A stretch of 64,000 nucleotides of DNA from Enoplolaimus lenunculus (taxonomy: Eukaryota; Nematoda; Enoplea; Enoplida; Thoracostomopsidae): contig JASANG010000483.1 of the NCBI GenBank assembly GCA_030248215.1, positions 124,001 through 188,000 of the forward strand, read 5' to 3'. This document shows positions 1 through 10,896 of the stretch, in pieces. The translations under genes were made by a program, and so were the position numbers. Position 1 is the first letter of the stretch; the number at the start of each line of letters is the position of its first letter. Below the pieces are notes generated by a model, which made no database searches, was not told where the DNA came from, and saw nothing but the letters and a program-made list of their open reading frames with translations.

Positions 1-125
1 GTTAGCAATGGGTTAGGATTCGGTCAAATTGTGGATTCGGTGTCACCATGGAACCCCGCCCCCCACCAAAACCAGAAAGAGGGAAAGACCAGCAAAATAT
101 GCGTACATATTCGTTTCCAGTTTAC

Positions 126-251
126 CTTGATTCAAAGTATTGCACGCTGTGGCTAACAACTCTGGTGGCACTGGCATATTTCTTGCTAAATATCGGTACA
201 CTTGCACTTGTGCTTTGATTTGCATCATCTGCTCATAATTAATGCTGCCTG
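126..251 (-). CDS. SMARCA4 (brm): SMARCA4-like exon 8 with QLQ domain
   Basis: 126 bases, phase 1 in and out. Encodes a QLQ-type helix pair: MMQIKAQVQVYRYLARNMPV then PPELLATA, matching the [22 protein letters not shown]-type segment of BRG1. The acceptor is a CAGCAG tandem, so one Ala could be in or out. Donor CAAG|GTAAAC; the gene continues beyond position 1. Confidence 0.86.
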
Positions 252-3200
252 CTGAAATTTAAATTGCACCGTGTCACTACCAGGTATTTACTAACGATGT
301 CCGCTAGTGTTTTACTACGTATACGCATGCAACCTTATTTATAAAACTGGCTGAAATGTAACTGTAAACCTTTGTTTGACCATTATTGAAAACTTCTACC
401 ATCTAGCTTACAGTTTGTAAAGCTTCCATTTTATAAAAAATTTTCAAAACATCCTGATGTCTGACGAGCTTTTAAACAAAGATTTCTTAAAATGAGGTAA
501 AACTTAAATATATTTTCACAATCCAAAAAACCAGTGAAACCTTTAAAATAAAAAACTTCTAAAAACTTCAAATTTTGTTGAAAACGAAAAATATCCTTCT
601 TTACCACTGGGTGGTTGTAGCCCATGCGGTTGTTGCTGTGGTGGCAGGGATCGTCCATTTTGTTGGCTAACACTATATCCGGTCGGAGGCGCATACGTTT
701 GCGTATGTTGTTGTGGTTGTCCATGTGTTGTTTGAGGAATTGTATGTGGCGAACCTATTAAAAACAAGCTAAAAGTTTTACCATAACATAAACACCAGTC
801 GTAGAGGGACTACATTTATTGCGCGAAGCTCAAACACACGTAAGCAATTAAGGTAATAGGCAAATTAGTTATTAGCTAACAAACATAACCAAGATGATCA
901 ATTCAAAAACGCAACTACATTATCACAAACTGTTGGTACTTGAAAATTTTAACCAGCAATTGCAATACATAATATACCGTCGATAAATTTTTCAATGTTT
1001 CGGCTTTATTATATTTTAAAAAAAATTTACTTTGTCCTCCGCCATAACCGGCAGTATGATGCATGATTTGAGTATTCGTTTGCGGCGGGCCACCAACCGA
1101 TACCGTATGATGCATTATTGGTCGTTGAGATTGATAATAAGCTCCTGAAAAACGACAACTGACATATATAGCATTCATGTACGACAAATAGAACCAGAAC
1201 ATGGTAGGGTAGCATTAGCGGTCATAGATATTTTAGTTTTCAAACTTTTGATATGGTTAATCGCAATAAGAAATGGAGAAGAAATCGAAAAACCACTCAC
1301 GTCGAAATAACAATTTTTAAGACAAAGTTTGCAGCATTTAAATGATTAGGCACAATTTGCCACAAAACCGTAAAAATTCAAACTCCTTAATTTTTGAATG
1401 CAGGAACAGGAACAGCAATTGAATGTTTGCAAAAATTCCGGCAGGAATAGAATTCCGATTGCGCCCTGATATATACATATGACCACAATCACAGCAGGGT
1501 GCAACCGGATTTACTATTTACCGGAACCGGAATTTGAAAATTTTACCGGAACCGGAACCGGAAAGTGAAAAATGCATTTCACCAAAAATTTTATTTTAAT
1601 CTTATTTTTTGCTCTGTTGAGACTTAAGTTCACTGAAATTCTGTTTACCCATAAATTAAAATAGCACATCATTCAGTTCAATACTGTCACTCCTGGCTGG
1701 CATCAATGCCGGAATATCAGTTTCTAAACTGGAGACTTTTCAAAAGCTGAGGCTGACGCTAATCTCAGGAGTTTCCGGGACTTGAGACTGAAACTCCCAT
1801 CGCTAAACTACTAATCAGACATACGCAAGAATTCAAACGACTGAGAAAATAATTCAATGCGTAATATTGCAGGTGTGATCAGAAACTCAGCAGGAAACTT
1901 GGAACTGTTAGTAATTACACATCACAAGACACTGATAGGCAACAAAAAACCCCCACAGTACTGAACACACGACACCTAGGTCACCTTGTGACGATGCGTA
2001 GTCGCCACCTTGTATCATGGGTGGCTCGTACGGTCTCGACGAGTAATAGTGTTGCTGTTGCTGGTGATGGTTATAATGCAGTTCTAATGGTACTTGATGG
2101 TGCGAACTGTAATTAGAGCCATTATGGTACGTGCTGGATACGCCGCTGCTAACAGTGGTTGCTTGCGCTACAAATTGACCGTTTAAACGTGAGTTTGGAA
2201 AATGAACAAAATATTTGTCCCTAAAGAACTTAGTTCACTTCCGCTGCAACGTTCGACCCTTTCCTCTTCACAGGTTTCCCCGCAAATTCGTCTTCGCTGT
2301 AAGCCTTTTCCTGTCGCTTGCAGCTTAAGAAAAGCCTTAACAAATGTTAGGTGTTATTACTGAGTACATAACATCTTGGCAACTCCCTGCACGCCAGGGT
2401 GCAACCGGATACCAAAACATGCCGGAGCCAGATAATCTACTACCAGGACGAAGCCGGACAATTAATTCGAATCCAATACTCTAGATGGTATTCAAATTTC
2501 CGAACATAACTAGCAAATCTCCCTTCCGTGACCTAAGGTATGCAAAGTGCATTGCAACATTTGTTTGGCCCATGTTACTTTGCTTTTTAGGGCAACCAGT
2601 TTTCCCTAGGAACTATAAAATAGAGGTGGGTTAGAATTAACGCTGTTATTATTAGAGATGTGCCGATTAATCGGCATCGGTAATAATCGGCACGTTTCGT
2701 GAGTATCGGCATCGGCACTGCAAAAAAGTGCCGATTCTTTGCCGATACGTTTTGCACATAACAGTCAGTTAAAATGCAATCAATTTCATTTCTGGGCGCA
2801 CAATAGTGTGTATGCTCAGGAAAATTGTTATCTCTCTCGCGTTTGTGTTTGAAAAAATTTATTGAAATTAACCGTTCTTGTAAAATTATAATCGTTTATG
2901 ATGGTTAGGGTTTACGCATTCATATAATAACGCAATGTACTATCCTATCTGCTTATTAAAAAACATAGTGTACTAAAGTTGGAATCGGCATCGGCATCGG
3001 TTCGGCATCGGCAAAATTTTAAAATAAGAATCAGCATCGGTATCGGCAAAAATTTTGGTATCAGCACATCCCTAGTTATTATCGCTTAGGCTTAGAATTG
3101 TGCTATACTCGACGCGCGCCGCTGGACGCCGGCGTGCGACACAGTATCAGCTCAGTAAAATATAGCGCAACGCTAAAGTTTAAACTTACTTAGGCTTAGA

Positions 3201-6200
3201 AATAGAAATACGGTGAGATACTGTTACGACTCTAAAGTAGCACTGGTCAGCTTTGTCACGTTTTCCCGTGTTACTTGAACTCAATAAAGATTTACATGTA
3301 AACATTTACAACACATGTATGGCAAAAGATGTGTAAAATTCAGTCAATCAGTTCCACGGCGTTGGCGTAAATACAGAATGATGGTTTCCATTTTTTGAAG
3401 TTTTAAAAAACATTCGGCACAATCCGACAAATTAAAATACAGGACAAATGTCTATTTTTTCCATAAACGAACCAAGATATACGATATGGTCTCACCCTGC
3501 TATATTGCATACCATAAAAACAGACAAAACAAACCATTGACATATTAAGTACCTTTAAGCCTATTTGCAAGTTGAACCATTTGGTGATAACGTGGATCGT
3601 TCTGCATACCTTTTTCTTCCATTTCAGCGATTGTCTGACATTACAATAACGAAAAATTACGTATACGCAATACAACCAGGCCGTAAAAGGACTTGAAAGG
3701 GTAGGTGTTTGCATGACCTACTATTATATATTTTTCTATTATCGAACACGAACAAAGAAGCAAATTTTTATTTGGAAATTTTCGCAATGTGGCCCTTGCC
3801 TTTTCAAAATTTTAGAAAAACTTCGAGGTAAATGCCCCCATTTCAACCTATGCCTACGCGATTGACATTACAAATTTTAAATAAGAGTGTCCACGTGAAA
3901 ACAAATGTTTATGCGAATCTGCACCTGATTGTGTTGTTGTAAAAAGCGACGAAGCTTAAGCATAACCAAATATTGTAGACCAAGTGGCAACAAAAGCTCG
4001 GATTCCGTTTTAGATTCGGCAAAAATTGAAAGTTCGGAATAGTGATGCACCGATTAATACGCATCGGTTTTTACATGTCGAAATACTACGTATTTTGCGG
4101 CAACCGCAATTCCGGCCACGTCAACAGCGGACACTGAGTGGAATGAAAAATCCAAGCCAAACATTAATCTTAAAAACATAAATACACATTTTTCAAGGCT
4201 TAAATAGTTATAACAGTGCACAAAATTTATATCCTATATCGTGTTAAAATCCGACTCCGGTTCCGGTACAATTTCTATCCCGCTCGGGTTCCGGTAAAAT
4301 TAACATACGGTCGATCCCTTATAGGTATCAGCAAAAATTCTGGTATCGGCACATCAATAGTTCCGCAGTTCGGAATAGGATTCGGCTTTAAAAAGCCGAA
4401 TTGAGTTGCAACAGACTGAATCTATTTCAAAAACATATTATACACAAGATGTTCGAACCTCAACCCATGTTTCAATAAAGTCTTGTTTGGATATTTCAAA
4501 ATTTACATGCTTCCGTTGCCTGCATATTACGTTTCCTAAACCGACATGTCAAACAAGTACAGATATAATTTATACATAACTTTAATCTGACATGAAGGTA
4601 TTTTTCAAAGTCATGGTTCAGATTTGAAATAGGATTCGCCAAAATCACAATGTTTTCTAAACCAGTTAAATTGTGATTTCGACGTTATCCTGATATTTCC
4701 ACAAAATAAGTTATCTTTAGACAGTTTTGGTGCTTAAGCTTGAAAAGGACTACACACAGAATTGAGAATATAATTTCTTAACATTCATTTCCATAATCAA
4801 GACATATATACGTACGTACCTTTTGGGTCATTTGCAAATTGTACATAGCATCATTCTGCCCTCCAGGTTGTGCAGCCTGCTGCTGCTGCTGCGGTGTGCC
4901 AGCATGCATTGGATTTGGATAGTTTGGAGGTGCATGCTGCCCCGACATAATATGTAATTGACCATCGGCTACATGCGACGCCTGCGTTCCACAAGAACCA
5001 TGAACAGCGTTCGGCTAAAATAAACATATATACGTATGTACATATATATACACAAACTAATTTAGAACATGTAATAAAACAGCATTGTCCTAAATAAATT
5101 TAATCTTTGTTAAAAATTCGGGGGGCTTGTGACCGCCCCAGGTTTATTTATATATAGGGATGTGTCGATACCAAAATTTTGTCGCTTCTCATTTTGAACA
5201 TATGTCTGTGCCTAAACCACTTTTAATACACGATGGTTAAAGAACTGATAGCATACTACATTACGTCATCATGCGAAGACTTAAACTCTAAACACCACAA
5301 ACGACTATAATTTTATGAAGGCGGATTATTACCATGACACCTGTTAATCGGCACATCTTAATTTGCCTGATATTACAAAACACTTCTAAAGCACAACTGA
5401 ATCCAGGTAGTGAAACATATAGGACCTACAAAAGATCGTTACTCTGATGTTATTACATTCTGTTCCAATTATATACATACAGACCAGCTTTTTAACATCT
5501 TTATTATGCGGAGCACATTGTCGTTCGTACGTACTTTATCGTTCGTACGTACTTTAACACGGGCCTTTGTTAATCATACGAATGGTAGTAATCCCATACA
5601 ACAGACTTACGTACCGGTTGCTGATTCTGGCGTTGCACTTGCTCTTGCGGATACTTCGACGACGGTGGTCTCTGTTGATTTTCCGGACCAGCGGCGCTGC
5701 CCGTGTTACCATTAGAATGTACCGCTTGTGGTTGAACACTGGCGGGCTGTTGTTCTGGCCCATTCGATGAAACCATTTGTTGACCAGGACCCCCGGGACC
5801 TGGCGGTGCCTGAAACTGATGCTGTTGTTGCTGGTGTGGAATATCATGGCTTTGTGATTGCTGACCTGATACATACTGACCGGCAGACGCATCATTTGTA
5901 TCTGGAACCGGTTGTGCAGGAGGCAACGGCGGATGCTCAGGTACGTGAGGAGGCAGTCCAGAATATTGCGGCGGCATTATTGCACCCGAATGTCCAGATG
6001 GATAGCTCGCCGGATACGCAGCGCCTGGCCTGACTACAGTCCCAGCATACGAAGGTGGGCCGGAGCCAGCAGCAACAGGTCCTGATGCATAATGTGATGG
6101 CTGTGGTGCCGTCATATACACAGGCTGCCCTCCAGAAGCGTAACCTACGCCATGCTGACCAACCGAAAGCTGAAATACAATGCAGTGCCATTAGGGCAAA

Positions 6201-7640
6201 GTATATAACAGACCACACTGAAACACACTTCACCATTGTCGATATCCTTGTAGGTTAGAATTAACCACGTAACTCGAACAAAATTCGAAACGTGACGAAC
6301 GTATATATTCACGTTGACCGAAAATACATTCTACAGCGGTAAGTACTTAAACTCGGAATACATTGCGAAATTTCTTTGATATTATTGAGTTGAATTAATA
6401 GTTATACATATACAGCCGATAATAATTGCAAACAATGGTCGAATTGAAAAATGGAAACTCAATACAATCATTGGTATTAAGTACTAAATAACCCTTACGT
6501 ATATATCAGCGCACAACCGGATGCTACATCTGGCTCCGGTCTTCTACAGTGCACATAATTAAGCTTTCCAAATAGTGAGGGGGCAAACACGCTAGGCACT
6601 CTCTTTGAAATTTTCCCATGATACACCCTCCCTGCTAAGGGTGAATGGGCGCCTCCGGTCTCCCGCCCCTTTTGTACGGCTTACAGTTTACAGTACAGGC
6701 ATGATACCCCGATGCCGCCAGATAGTAATCAGCTAGATATCGGAAACCAGATACACATACAAATTTTTACTGCAACCGGAGCCGGTAGTAACCCTATGTA
6801 ACATCTAAACTTGTACACTGTTTCATTTGTTTGTGGTGGTTACAGCGTAAGTCGTCGCACGTATAATGATCTATCTAGTAGTATTCTATCAGTTCTTTTG
6901 TCGACTTTGGCAAAATTTTAAAATAAGAAACGGCATCTGTAAAAGTTTTGGCACCGGTACAGCACTCATTTTTATGCCTTATGAGAACCTCAACATTTTA
7001 CTGCACAAATATATTATCTCGGTTTTTTAATGTTTTACCGAGTTTTCATATGAAGGCAAACTGGATTATACCGGAATCGGAATTGCGACAGCAAATTTAT
7101 ACAAAGTATGATATTGATTTAGAATGTCTGTTGGCTGGCAACAATTCGCAAAGACTTCGCATGACAAATTGGCAATAATTTTTTGGCTCTGTAAAGCTAA
7201 ACTACAATCAATTATTGATAAGTTGACATGTCTAAAACAATTTAGTAGATACATGATGCAGAATATTTATACAACATATCACAACAAGTAGGCCTAAAAT
7301 TAAAATGTGGAAATTACGATTTCGATTGATTGTACAATGGGAATCAGAATCGGAACTCGTGTTGAATCGGAATTCTAATCGGAATCGAAATACCCATTGT
7401 ACCCTGATACATATGGATCATTTTACCGAGGCGCATCATCAGCATAAGATTTTATTTGTCTCCATTCATCCGCATCTCACAATAATTAATTCGATTTCTT
7501 ACCGGTCCTGTTTGATAATTCACATTAATCGCACTATACGGTGGTGGTGGTCCACCTGTTGGCCGCACTTGAGCATTAGACTGCTGGTGCTGAGGCTGTT
7601 CGTGAAATACGGGGGGCGGCGGTCCGCCGCTTGATGCCAT
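126..7640 (-). CDS. SMARCA4 (brm): Brahma/BRG1-type SWI/SNF ATPase, N-terminal part (8 exons)
   Basis: Catalytic subunit family of BAF/PBAF chromatin remodellers in the nucleus; only the N-terminal regulatory part is in the window. Exons on the minus strand are 7640-7503, 6169-5615, 5014-4820, 3634-3553, 2167-1985, 1144-1031, 754-605 and 251-126, giving 514 codons plus one base with agreeing phases and GT-AG sites. Residues 1-296 are Pro/Gln/Gly-rich and disordered. Exon 4 carries EEKGMQNDPRYHQM, matching the HEKGM-DDPRY-QM motif upstream of QLQ in human SMARCA2/4. Exon 8 carries a QLQ domain (about 474-505: NYEQMMQIKAQVQVYRYLAR, then NMPVPPELL). The order of the motifs is as in the family, but QLQ lies nearer residue 475 than the roughly 170-200 of human proteins because the disordered lead is longer. 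The ATG at 7640 has G at -3 and G at +4. HSA, helicase and bromodomain exons should follow beyond position 1. Family assignment is from remembered motifs, not a search. Confidence 0.86.
605..754 (-). CDS. SMARCA4 (brm): SMARCA4-like exon 7 (Gln/Pro-rich)
   Basis: 150 bases, phase 1 in and out. Encodes a Gln/Pro/Thr-rich disordered linker directly before the QLQ exon, containing THGQPQQHTQTYAPPTGY. Acceptor TTTTTAATAG, donor G|GTAAAG. Confidence 0.76.
1031..1144 (-). CDS. SMARCA4 (brm): SMARCA4-like exon 6
   Basis: 114 bases, phase 1 in and out, with a TTTTTCAG acceptor and AAA|GTAAAT donor. Encodes two similar short blocks, RPIMHHTVSVGG and TQIMHHTAGYGGG, which look like an internal duplication. 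Confidence 0.74.
1985..2167 (-). CDS. SMARCA4 (brm): SMARCA4-like exon 5 (His/Gln/Ser/Tyr-rich)
   Basis: 183 bases, phase 1 in and out. Encodes a low-complexity stretch with HHQQQQHYYSSRPYEPPM. The donor CAAG|GTGACC fits; a second phase-compatible donor nine bases further on (exon end 1976) would add three codons, so the 3' edge is uncertain. Confidence 0.72.
2653..3074. mobile_element. hAT-like MITE (GATGTGCCGAT family), perfect 8-bp TSD
   Basis: 422-bp element in SMARCA4 intron 4. It starts TAGAGATGTGCCGAT and ends with the complement, CACATCCCTA. Both ends are packed with CGGCATCGG and ATCGGCA motifs. GTTATTAT occurs immediately outside each end (2645-2652 and 3075-3082), an exact 8-bp target duplication as made by hAT transposases. 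No coding capacity. Confidence 0.87.
3553..3634 (-). CDS. SMARCA4 (brm): SMARCA4-like exon 4 with the EKGM-DPRY motif
   Basis: 82 bases, phase 0 in and phase 1 out. Encodes TIAEMEEKGMQNDPRYHQMV and then QLANRLK. This short segment is the best N-terminal landmark of SMARCA2/4 proteins, which have an EKGM-x-DDPRY-x-QM motif before the QLQ domain. Confidence 0.88.
4041..4362. mobile_element. Diverged GATGTGCCGAT-family MITE
   Basis: Begins GTGATGCACCGATTAATACG and ends GGTATCGGCACATCAATAG, resembling the element at 2653-3074 in its ends. The middle carries CCGGTTCCGG pieces of another family, so it may be a composite. Target duplication not evident. Confidence 0.5.
4820..5014 (-). CDS. SMARCA4 (brm): SMARCA4-like exon 3
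   Basis: 65 codons, phase 0 at both ends, from PNAVHGSCG to NLQMTQK. Contains HIMSGQHAPPNYPNP and a QQQQQ run. The acceptor is TTTTAG and the donor AAG|GTAC. Being a multiple of three and symmetric, it could be skipped without a frameshift. Confidence 0.8.
5155..5362. mobile_element. Short diverged GATGTGCCGAT-family MITE
   Basis: Left end TAGGGATGTGTCGATACC, right end TTAATCGGCACATCTTA, about 208 bp. The ends match the hAT-like family, but no clear 8-bp duplication is seen; old copy. Confidence 0.5.
5615..6169 (-). CDS. SMARCA4 (brm): SMARCA4-like exon 2 (Pro/Gln-rich)
   Basis: 185 codons in phase 0 at both ends. The acceptor is TTTCAG before CTTTCGG. The donor is GTACGTAAG; the alternative GTAAGT four bases downstream would break the phase with exon 3. 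Composition is Pro, Gln, Gly and Ser with short Q runs, typical of the disordered N-terminus of BRG1-type proteins. Confidence 0.82.
7503..7640 (-). CDS. SMARCA4 (brm): SMARCA4-like exon 1
   Basis: 46 codons from MASSGGPPPP to YQTGP, ending at a GTAAG donor (phase 0). A two-times repeated GGPPPP motif makes it proline-rich and disordered. ATG at 7640; the upstream in-frame TTG and GTT codons are not needed. Confidence 0.78.
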
Positions 7641-7764
7641 AACCAAATATATAGTTACGAATAAGCAATTAGATTATGTGCTATATTAAATAAATGTTCA
7701 AGTAAATTGCTACTCAACCGTACCTGGATATCACATGCATGTCAAAACGAAATGATTGTGTTTG

Positions 7765-7907
7765 GGTCTTTGAACTCAGAGCTATTTGAACTACACGGTC
7801 AGCACGACCCATATTCGAAGTTTTGCACAAAGTTAAGGATCACATCGGGAATCGAACCTCTGCCTCCTTACACTCGAGTCAAGCATTCTACTCTACATTA
7901 TATGGCC
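7765..7907 (-). mobile_element. tRNA-derived SINE, copy 1
   Basis: Read on the minus strand from 7907: a tRNA-like head beginning GGCCATATAATGTAGAGTAG with TTGACTCGAG in the anticodon region and a pol III B box GGTTCGATTCC. Its tail contains GGGTCGTGCTGACCGTGTAG. The same head and tail pair recurs at 52209-52341 and 56963-57178, which shows a dispersed SINE family rather than a tRNA gene. Confidence 0.72.
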
Positions 7908-8257
7908 ATTGTGTCATTTTTATGCCTGTAATCAGAGAGTTTGTTAAATCAAAGCAAATTTCATGCTCCTTAGGCTCATGGAGAAAATAAAGAACAAGAA
8001 TTATACAAAAAATTTAATATTTTCGAGCACACTTGACCTGGGAATTACAAAAACAATAATTTTGGCTACCCAGCTTTTCCAAAAACACCTGAAATAAAGT
8101 TAAGCCAGATGCATCAACGTTTTATCGATGTGAAGCATCAGCATGAGGTTTTTACTGCCTCCACTTATCCGCATGTCACATTACTGTTATTGAATATTAC
8201 ATTTCGAGTGAGTTTTATTACCTTAACTATAAGCAATACGCATTTAAAGACTTCGGC

Positions 8258-8320
8258 GGTTTTTATTTCAACCAGTTAGAGTGCGGAGAATAGGAGTGGC
8301 TGCTCCGAGACTGGTACAAA
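8258..8320. mobile_element. Fragment of the AACCGGTT/AAAACCGC repeat family
   Basis: A short GCGGTTTTT...CAACCAGTTAGAG...GGCTGCTCC segment similar to the fuller copies near 33838, 40500, 45265 and 51040. Too short to bound. Confidence 0.35.
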
Positions 8321-8694
8321 AGTGATTTCACACATCGCTCTTTTCAATTTTGTCACAAATAGTTCAATTGCGAATGATAATAGCTAAGTAAGTGCAAACA
8401 TTACTCGGATATATAGCTTAAAAATACAAAAAATATCCTAATATTACAACCTAAGATACGTCCAACACATAAACTTACTTTGGGGGATAAAATAAAAGTT
8501 GCGGAATTAATCTAAAATCTTAAAAAGTTTCGATGTGTCCGCCACTTTTTCCTTTAGAAACCCTGGCCGAAATATATAATGTGTCCTGGTCGACATATAC
8601 ACACGGTCACTGTTAATGCGTTGCATGAAAATTAGTTGCATGTCGTCTATAAAAACGTTATTTTATATCATATTTAGTTGCAAATTTATATTAA

Positions 8695-8957
8695 CCCCTT
8701 CTCACATTGAGTTGCCTATAGGGAACTAAGCGCAGTGTATATACGTTAAATAATGTATATCGCACCGTGTTTAACAATTGCAACACGTATACATAGTACT
8801 AAATAACCACGAGACGTGAGAGCCCCCTCGGGCTCGAGCGTCAAGCTCCTATAGCTGAGTGGTGATGGTATACGCCTCCCACTCCAGTCACCGTAGTTCG
8901 AATCCTAGCATAAAAGCCGGTCTCAGGGGAAATAGAAAATATTCATGTGAGAAAGGG
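8695..8957. mobile_element. TTAA-flanked element carrying a tRNA-like sequence, copy 1
   Basis: 263 bp between TTAA tetramers at 8691-8694 and 8958-8961. Ends are inverted: CCCCTTCTCACAT and ATGTGAGAAAGGG. TTAA target and CCC/GGG ends are the piggyBac signature. Inside, at about 8850-8920, lies a tRNA-like segment with A box TAGCTGAGTGGTGA and B box GTTCGAATCC. The right flank (GCGAAAAATTTTCAGTTTAC) is tandemly repeated here and shared with the copy at 37829, so the true right end may lie some 30 bp further out. Confidence 0.72.
8850..8921 (+). ncRNA. tRNA-like pol III promoter segment inside the TTAA element
   Basis: TATAGCTGAGTGGTGATGG resembles a tRNA D arm (A box), and GTTCGAATCC is a B box at the expected spacing; CTCCCACTCC lies where an anticodon arm would be. 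The T stem pairs poorly and no 7-bp acceptor stem forms, so it is not a functional tRNA gene but could still bind TFIIIC. Confidence 0.5.
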
Positions 8958-9507
8958 TTAAGCGAAAAATTTTCAGTTTACTATCTTTAAGCGAAAAATT
9001 TTCAGTTTACTATCTTTAAAGAATCGTTTAAAATTTTTCCGTTTTTTCAATTTTTTCGACATTACCGAACATAATGGGTTTTTTCCACTTTTTTCGCTTA
9101 AATTTTTTTTCCGACCAACAACCCTGCTTCGAAGGGACTAAGGACAATGTATGCACTGTATGAAGACAGTGTCTAACAATACGAGTTTCTTCGAACAGGC
9201 CCTGTATAATCGCTAAACAAAGTTACTTCGAACAAACTTTGTGTTAAAAAATATTAAGCTGAATCCTTTGTGACAGACTCTAGACAAAACAGTTGTCCTT
9301 TAAATAACGTATTGACAATTTTAGCATGGGTGGACGGCAACGTGACCCAGCATAGGCCGTTAGAGAGTGTGAGTTGTCCGCAGGGCCTACGCAGGCTTTG
9401 AGTGACATTTGGAAATGTAGGAAACAATAAAACTACAGACTTAATAGGAGCTCGTATGTGGGGAGAATTTTTTACAGTAACGTAGACAGTATAAAGTGGT
9501 TGACCCA

Positions 9508-9816
9508 CTAGAGTCCATAAATGTCAATTATTCCTTATTGTAGAGCATAAATGACTCAGGACCAAATAAATATGAGTTCTAAACTTTAAAGTGTACCTAT
9601 GTTTTGAAAGTTCCTAAGTATAACCTTGCATAATCGCTCAAGGTTTTGACACAAGACAAATAAAAGTTTAATTCAACGGTAGTTGCTACACGGTATATAC
9701 CAGTAACGCAGGGCGGCATAGAAATAAGAAACAGTCCGCAACCGAATATTGGGATACCCTCTATAGAGGCAAAATAAATATCAGTCCCCCCTCTTACTCG
9801 GTTCACTACAGCGCAG
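9508..9816. mobile_element. CCGAATAAG-family MITE, left-truncated
   Basis: Contains the family body (GAGTCCATAAATGTCAATTA, ATGACTCAGGACCAAATAAA, CAGTCCGCAACCGAATA) and right end CTCTTACTCGGTTCACTACAG. The left terminal repeat is missing. Confidence 0.65.
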
Positions 9817-10189
9817 TAAACAAATAAGCTTTATCCAACGAATAATTTAAAACCTTTCTTAAAAGTTTTCTGTTATATATAAATCTTTAGAATTCAACGT
9901 TGATATACTTATAATAATTTATCCTACTTTAAAGTTCTGGCGGAGTCGAATTTTGCCTCAGTTTGTGTAGTCCGCTGCGGAAAAGCAAACTCATACTCAA
10001 TTACTAGGCATACTGGTGTCAAAGAGTTTGCAGAACAACAAGCGCGCCTGTTGGGGAAACATCCTGTACAGGTCTCAGTTGGGCTGGTGCTAAAAACTTC
10101 ATTGTGTCCTTGAGGCGTAAATTTTGAAAAGTCATTTTGCAATTTGGACGATCTTGTTTGACACTTGGCAGCAATGAGACGCTTGACCC

Positions 10190-10892
10190 ATTCTTAAATT
10201 TGAAACAGTAGGCACAACTCGTAGCTATCACAAACAAGCCAAACTTAAACGTAAACTAACTTCATTTATGTTGGACCTAGCTGTAAAACTTTTATTTTAC
10301 AAAATCCTCATAGATCCGTGAGAAAATCTGAGATGTTGCACAGGTGGTATAATCCGATTGTATTACTACTCCCTTTATTGTTGTGACAAAATATTTATAT
10401 ATACTCCAGTTAAAGATTTCACTATATTTTGCTAAAAGGCAATGCGACCCAGAATCATCTGAATCGCTTTATCTCGCCGCAGAGGATGTCTAGAATACAA
10501 TTACAACCGAAATAGTTTCAACTAGTAAGTCAATCTGAACATTGACCATAATGATAACAGTAGGCAACACTGTAAATTTCAGTGAGTTGATTTTAACTCA
10601 GAATGAGTTGAATCACTTAGTCTGAGTTAGGACTATCAGAACTCAGAATTTTGAGTTCACCCAGAGTCAACTCAACTTAGAGTGAGAATCAACTCAACTC
10701 AGAGTGAGTTTATGTTTACTGATATTAATTCAGAAATAACCAACTCGCAAGCTGAATTGATTAATCAACTCATTTGAATTTACAATGAACATTTCATATT
10801 TCAGCTAAAAGTTTTAGAATCAAAATCTAAGTATTATTAAAAATATTAAATTGGTGATGTCACAATGTTTTTAGCTTTTTGTGTGACAAGGA
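10190..10892. repeat. Diverged tandem duplication, unit A
   Basis: Aligns by eye with 11378-12070: shared blocks include CTAACTTCATTTATGT, AAAATCTGAGAT, TAGTTTCAACTAGT and GATGTCACAATGTTTTTAGC. Both units contain a CACTGTAAATT foldback at the same place, so that insertion predates the duplication. Confidence 0.65.
10568..10787. mobile_element. CACTGTAAATT foldback MITE in unit A
   Basis: Starts CACTGTAAATTTCAGTGAGT and ends TTGAATTTACAATG; nearly the whole element is an inverted repeat built from GAGTTGA/TCAACTC motifs. About 220 bp, no coding capacity. Family copies at 11726, 19013, 55192 and 63497. Confidence 0.78.
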
Positions 10893-10896
10893 ATTA

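Larger units (their letters stand above)
252..7502 (-). other. Introns of the SMARCA4-like gene
   Basis: Seven introns separate exons 1-8. Those at 6170-7502, 5015-5614, 3635-4819, 2168-3552 and 1145-1984 carry short transposon copies or fragments, listed separately where their ends are clear. Scattered CCGGAACCGG and GCAACCGGA pieces at 1496-1565, 2398-2460, 6512-6550 and 6771-6790 belong to the GCAACCGG family; 6908-6968 is a GATGTGCCGAT-family fragment. No further coding potential was seen in the rest. Confidence 0.7.
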
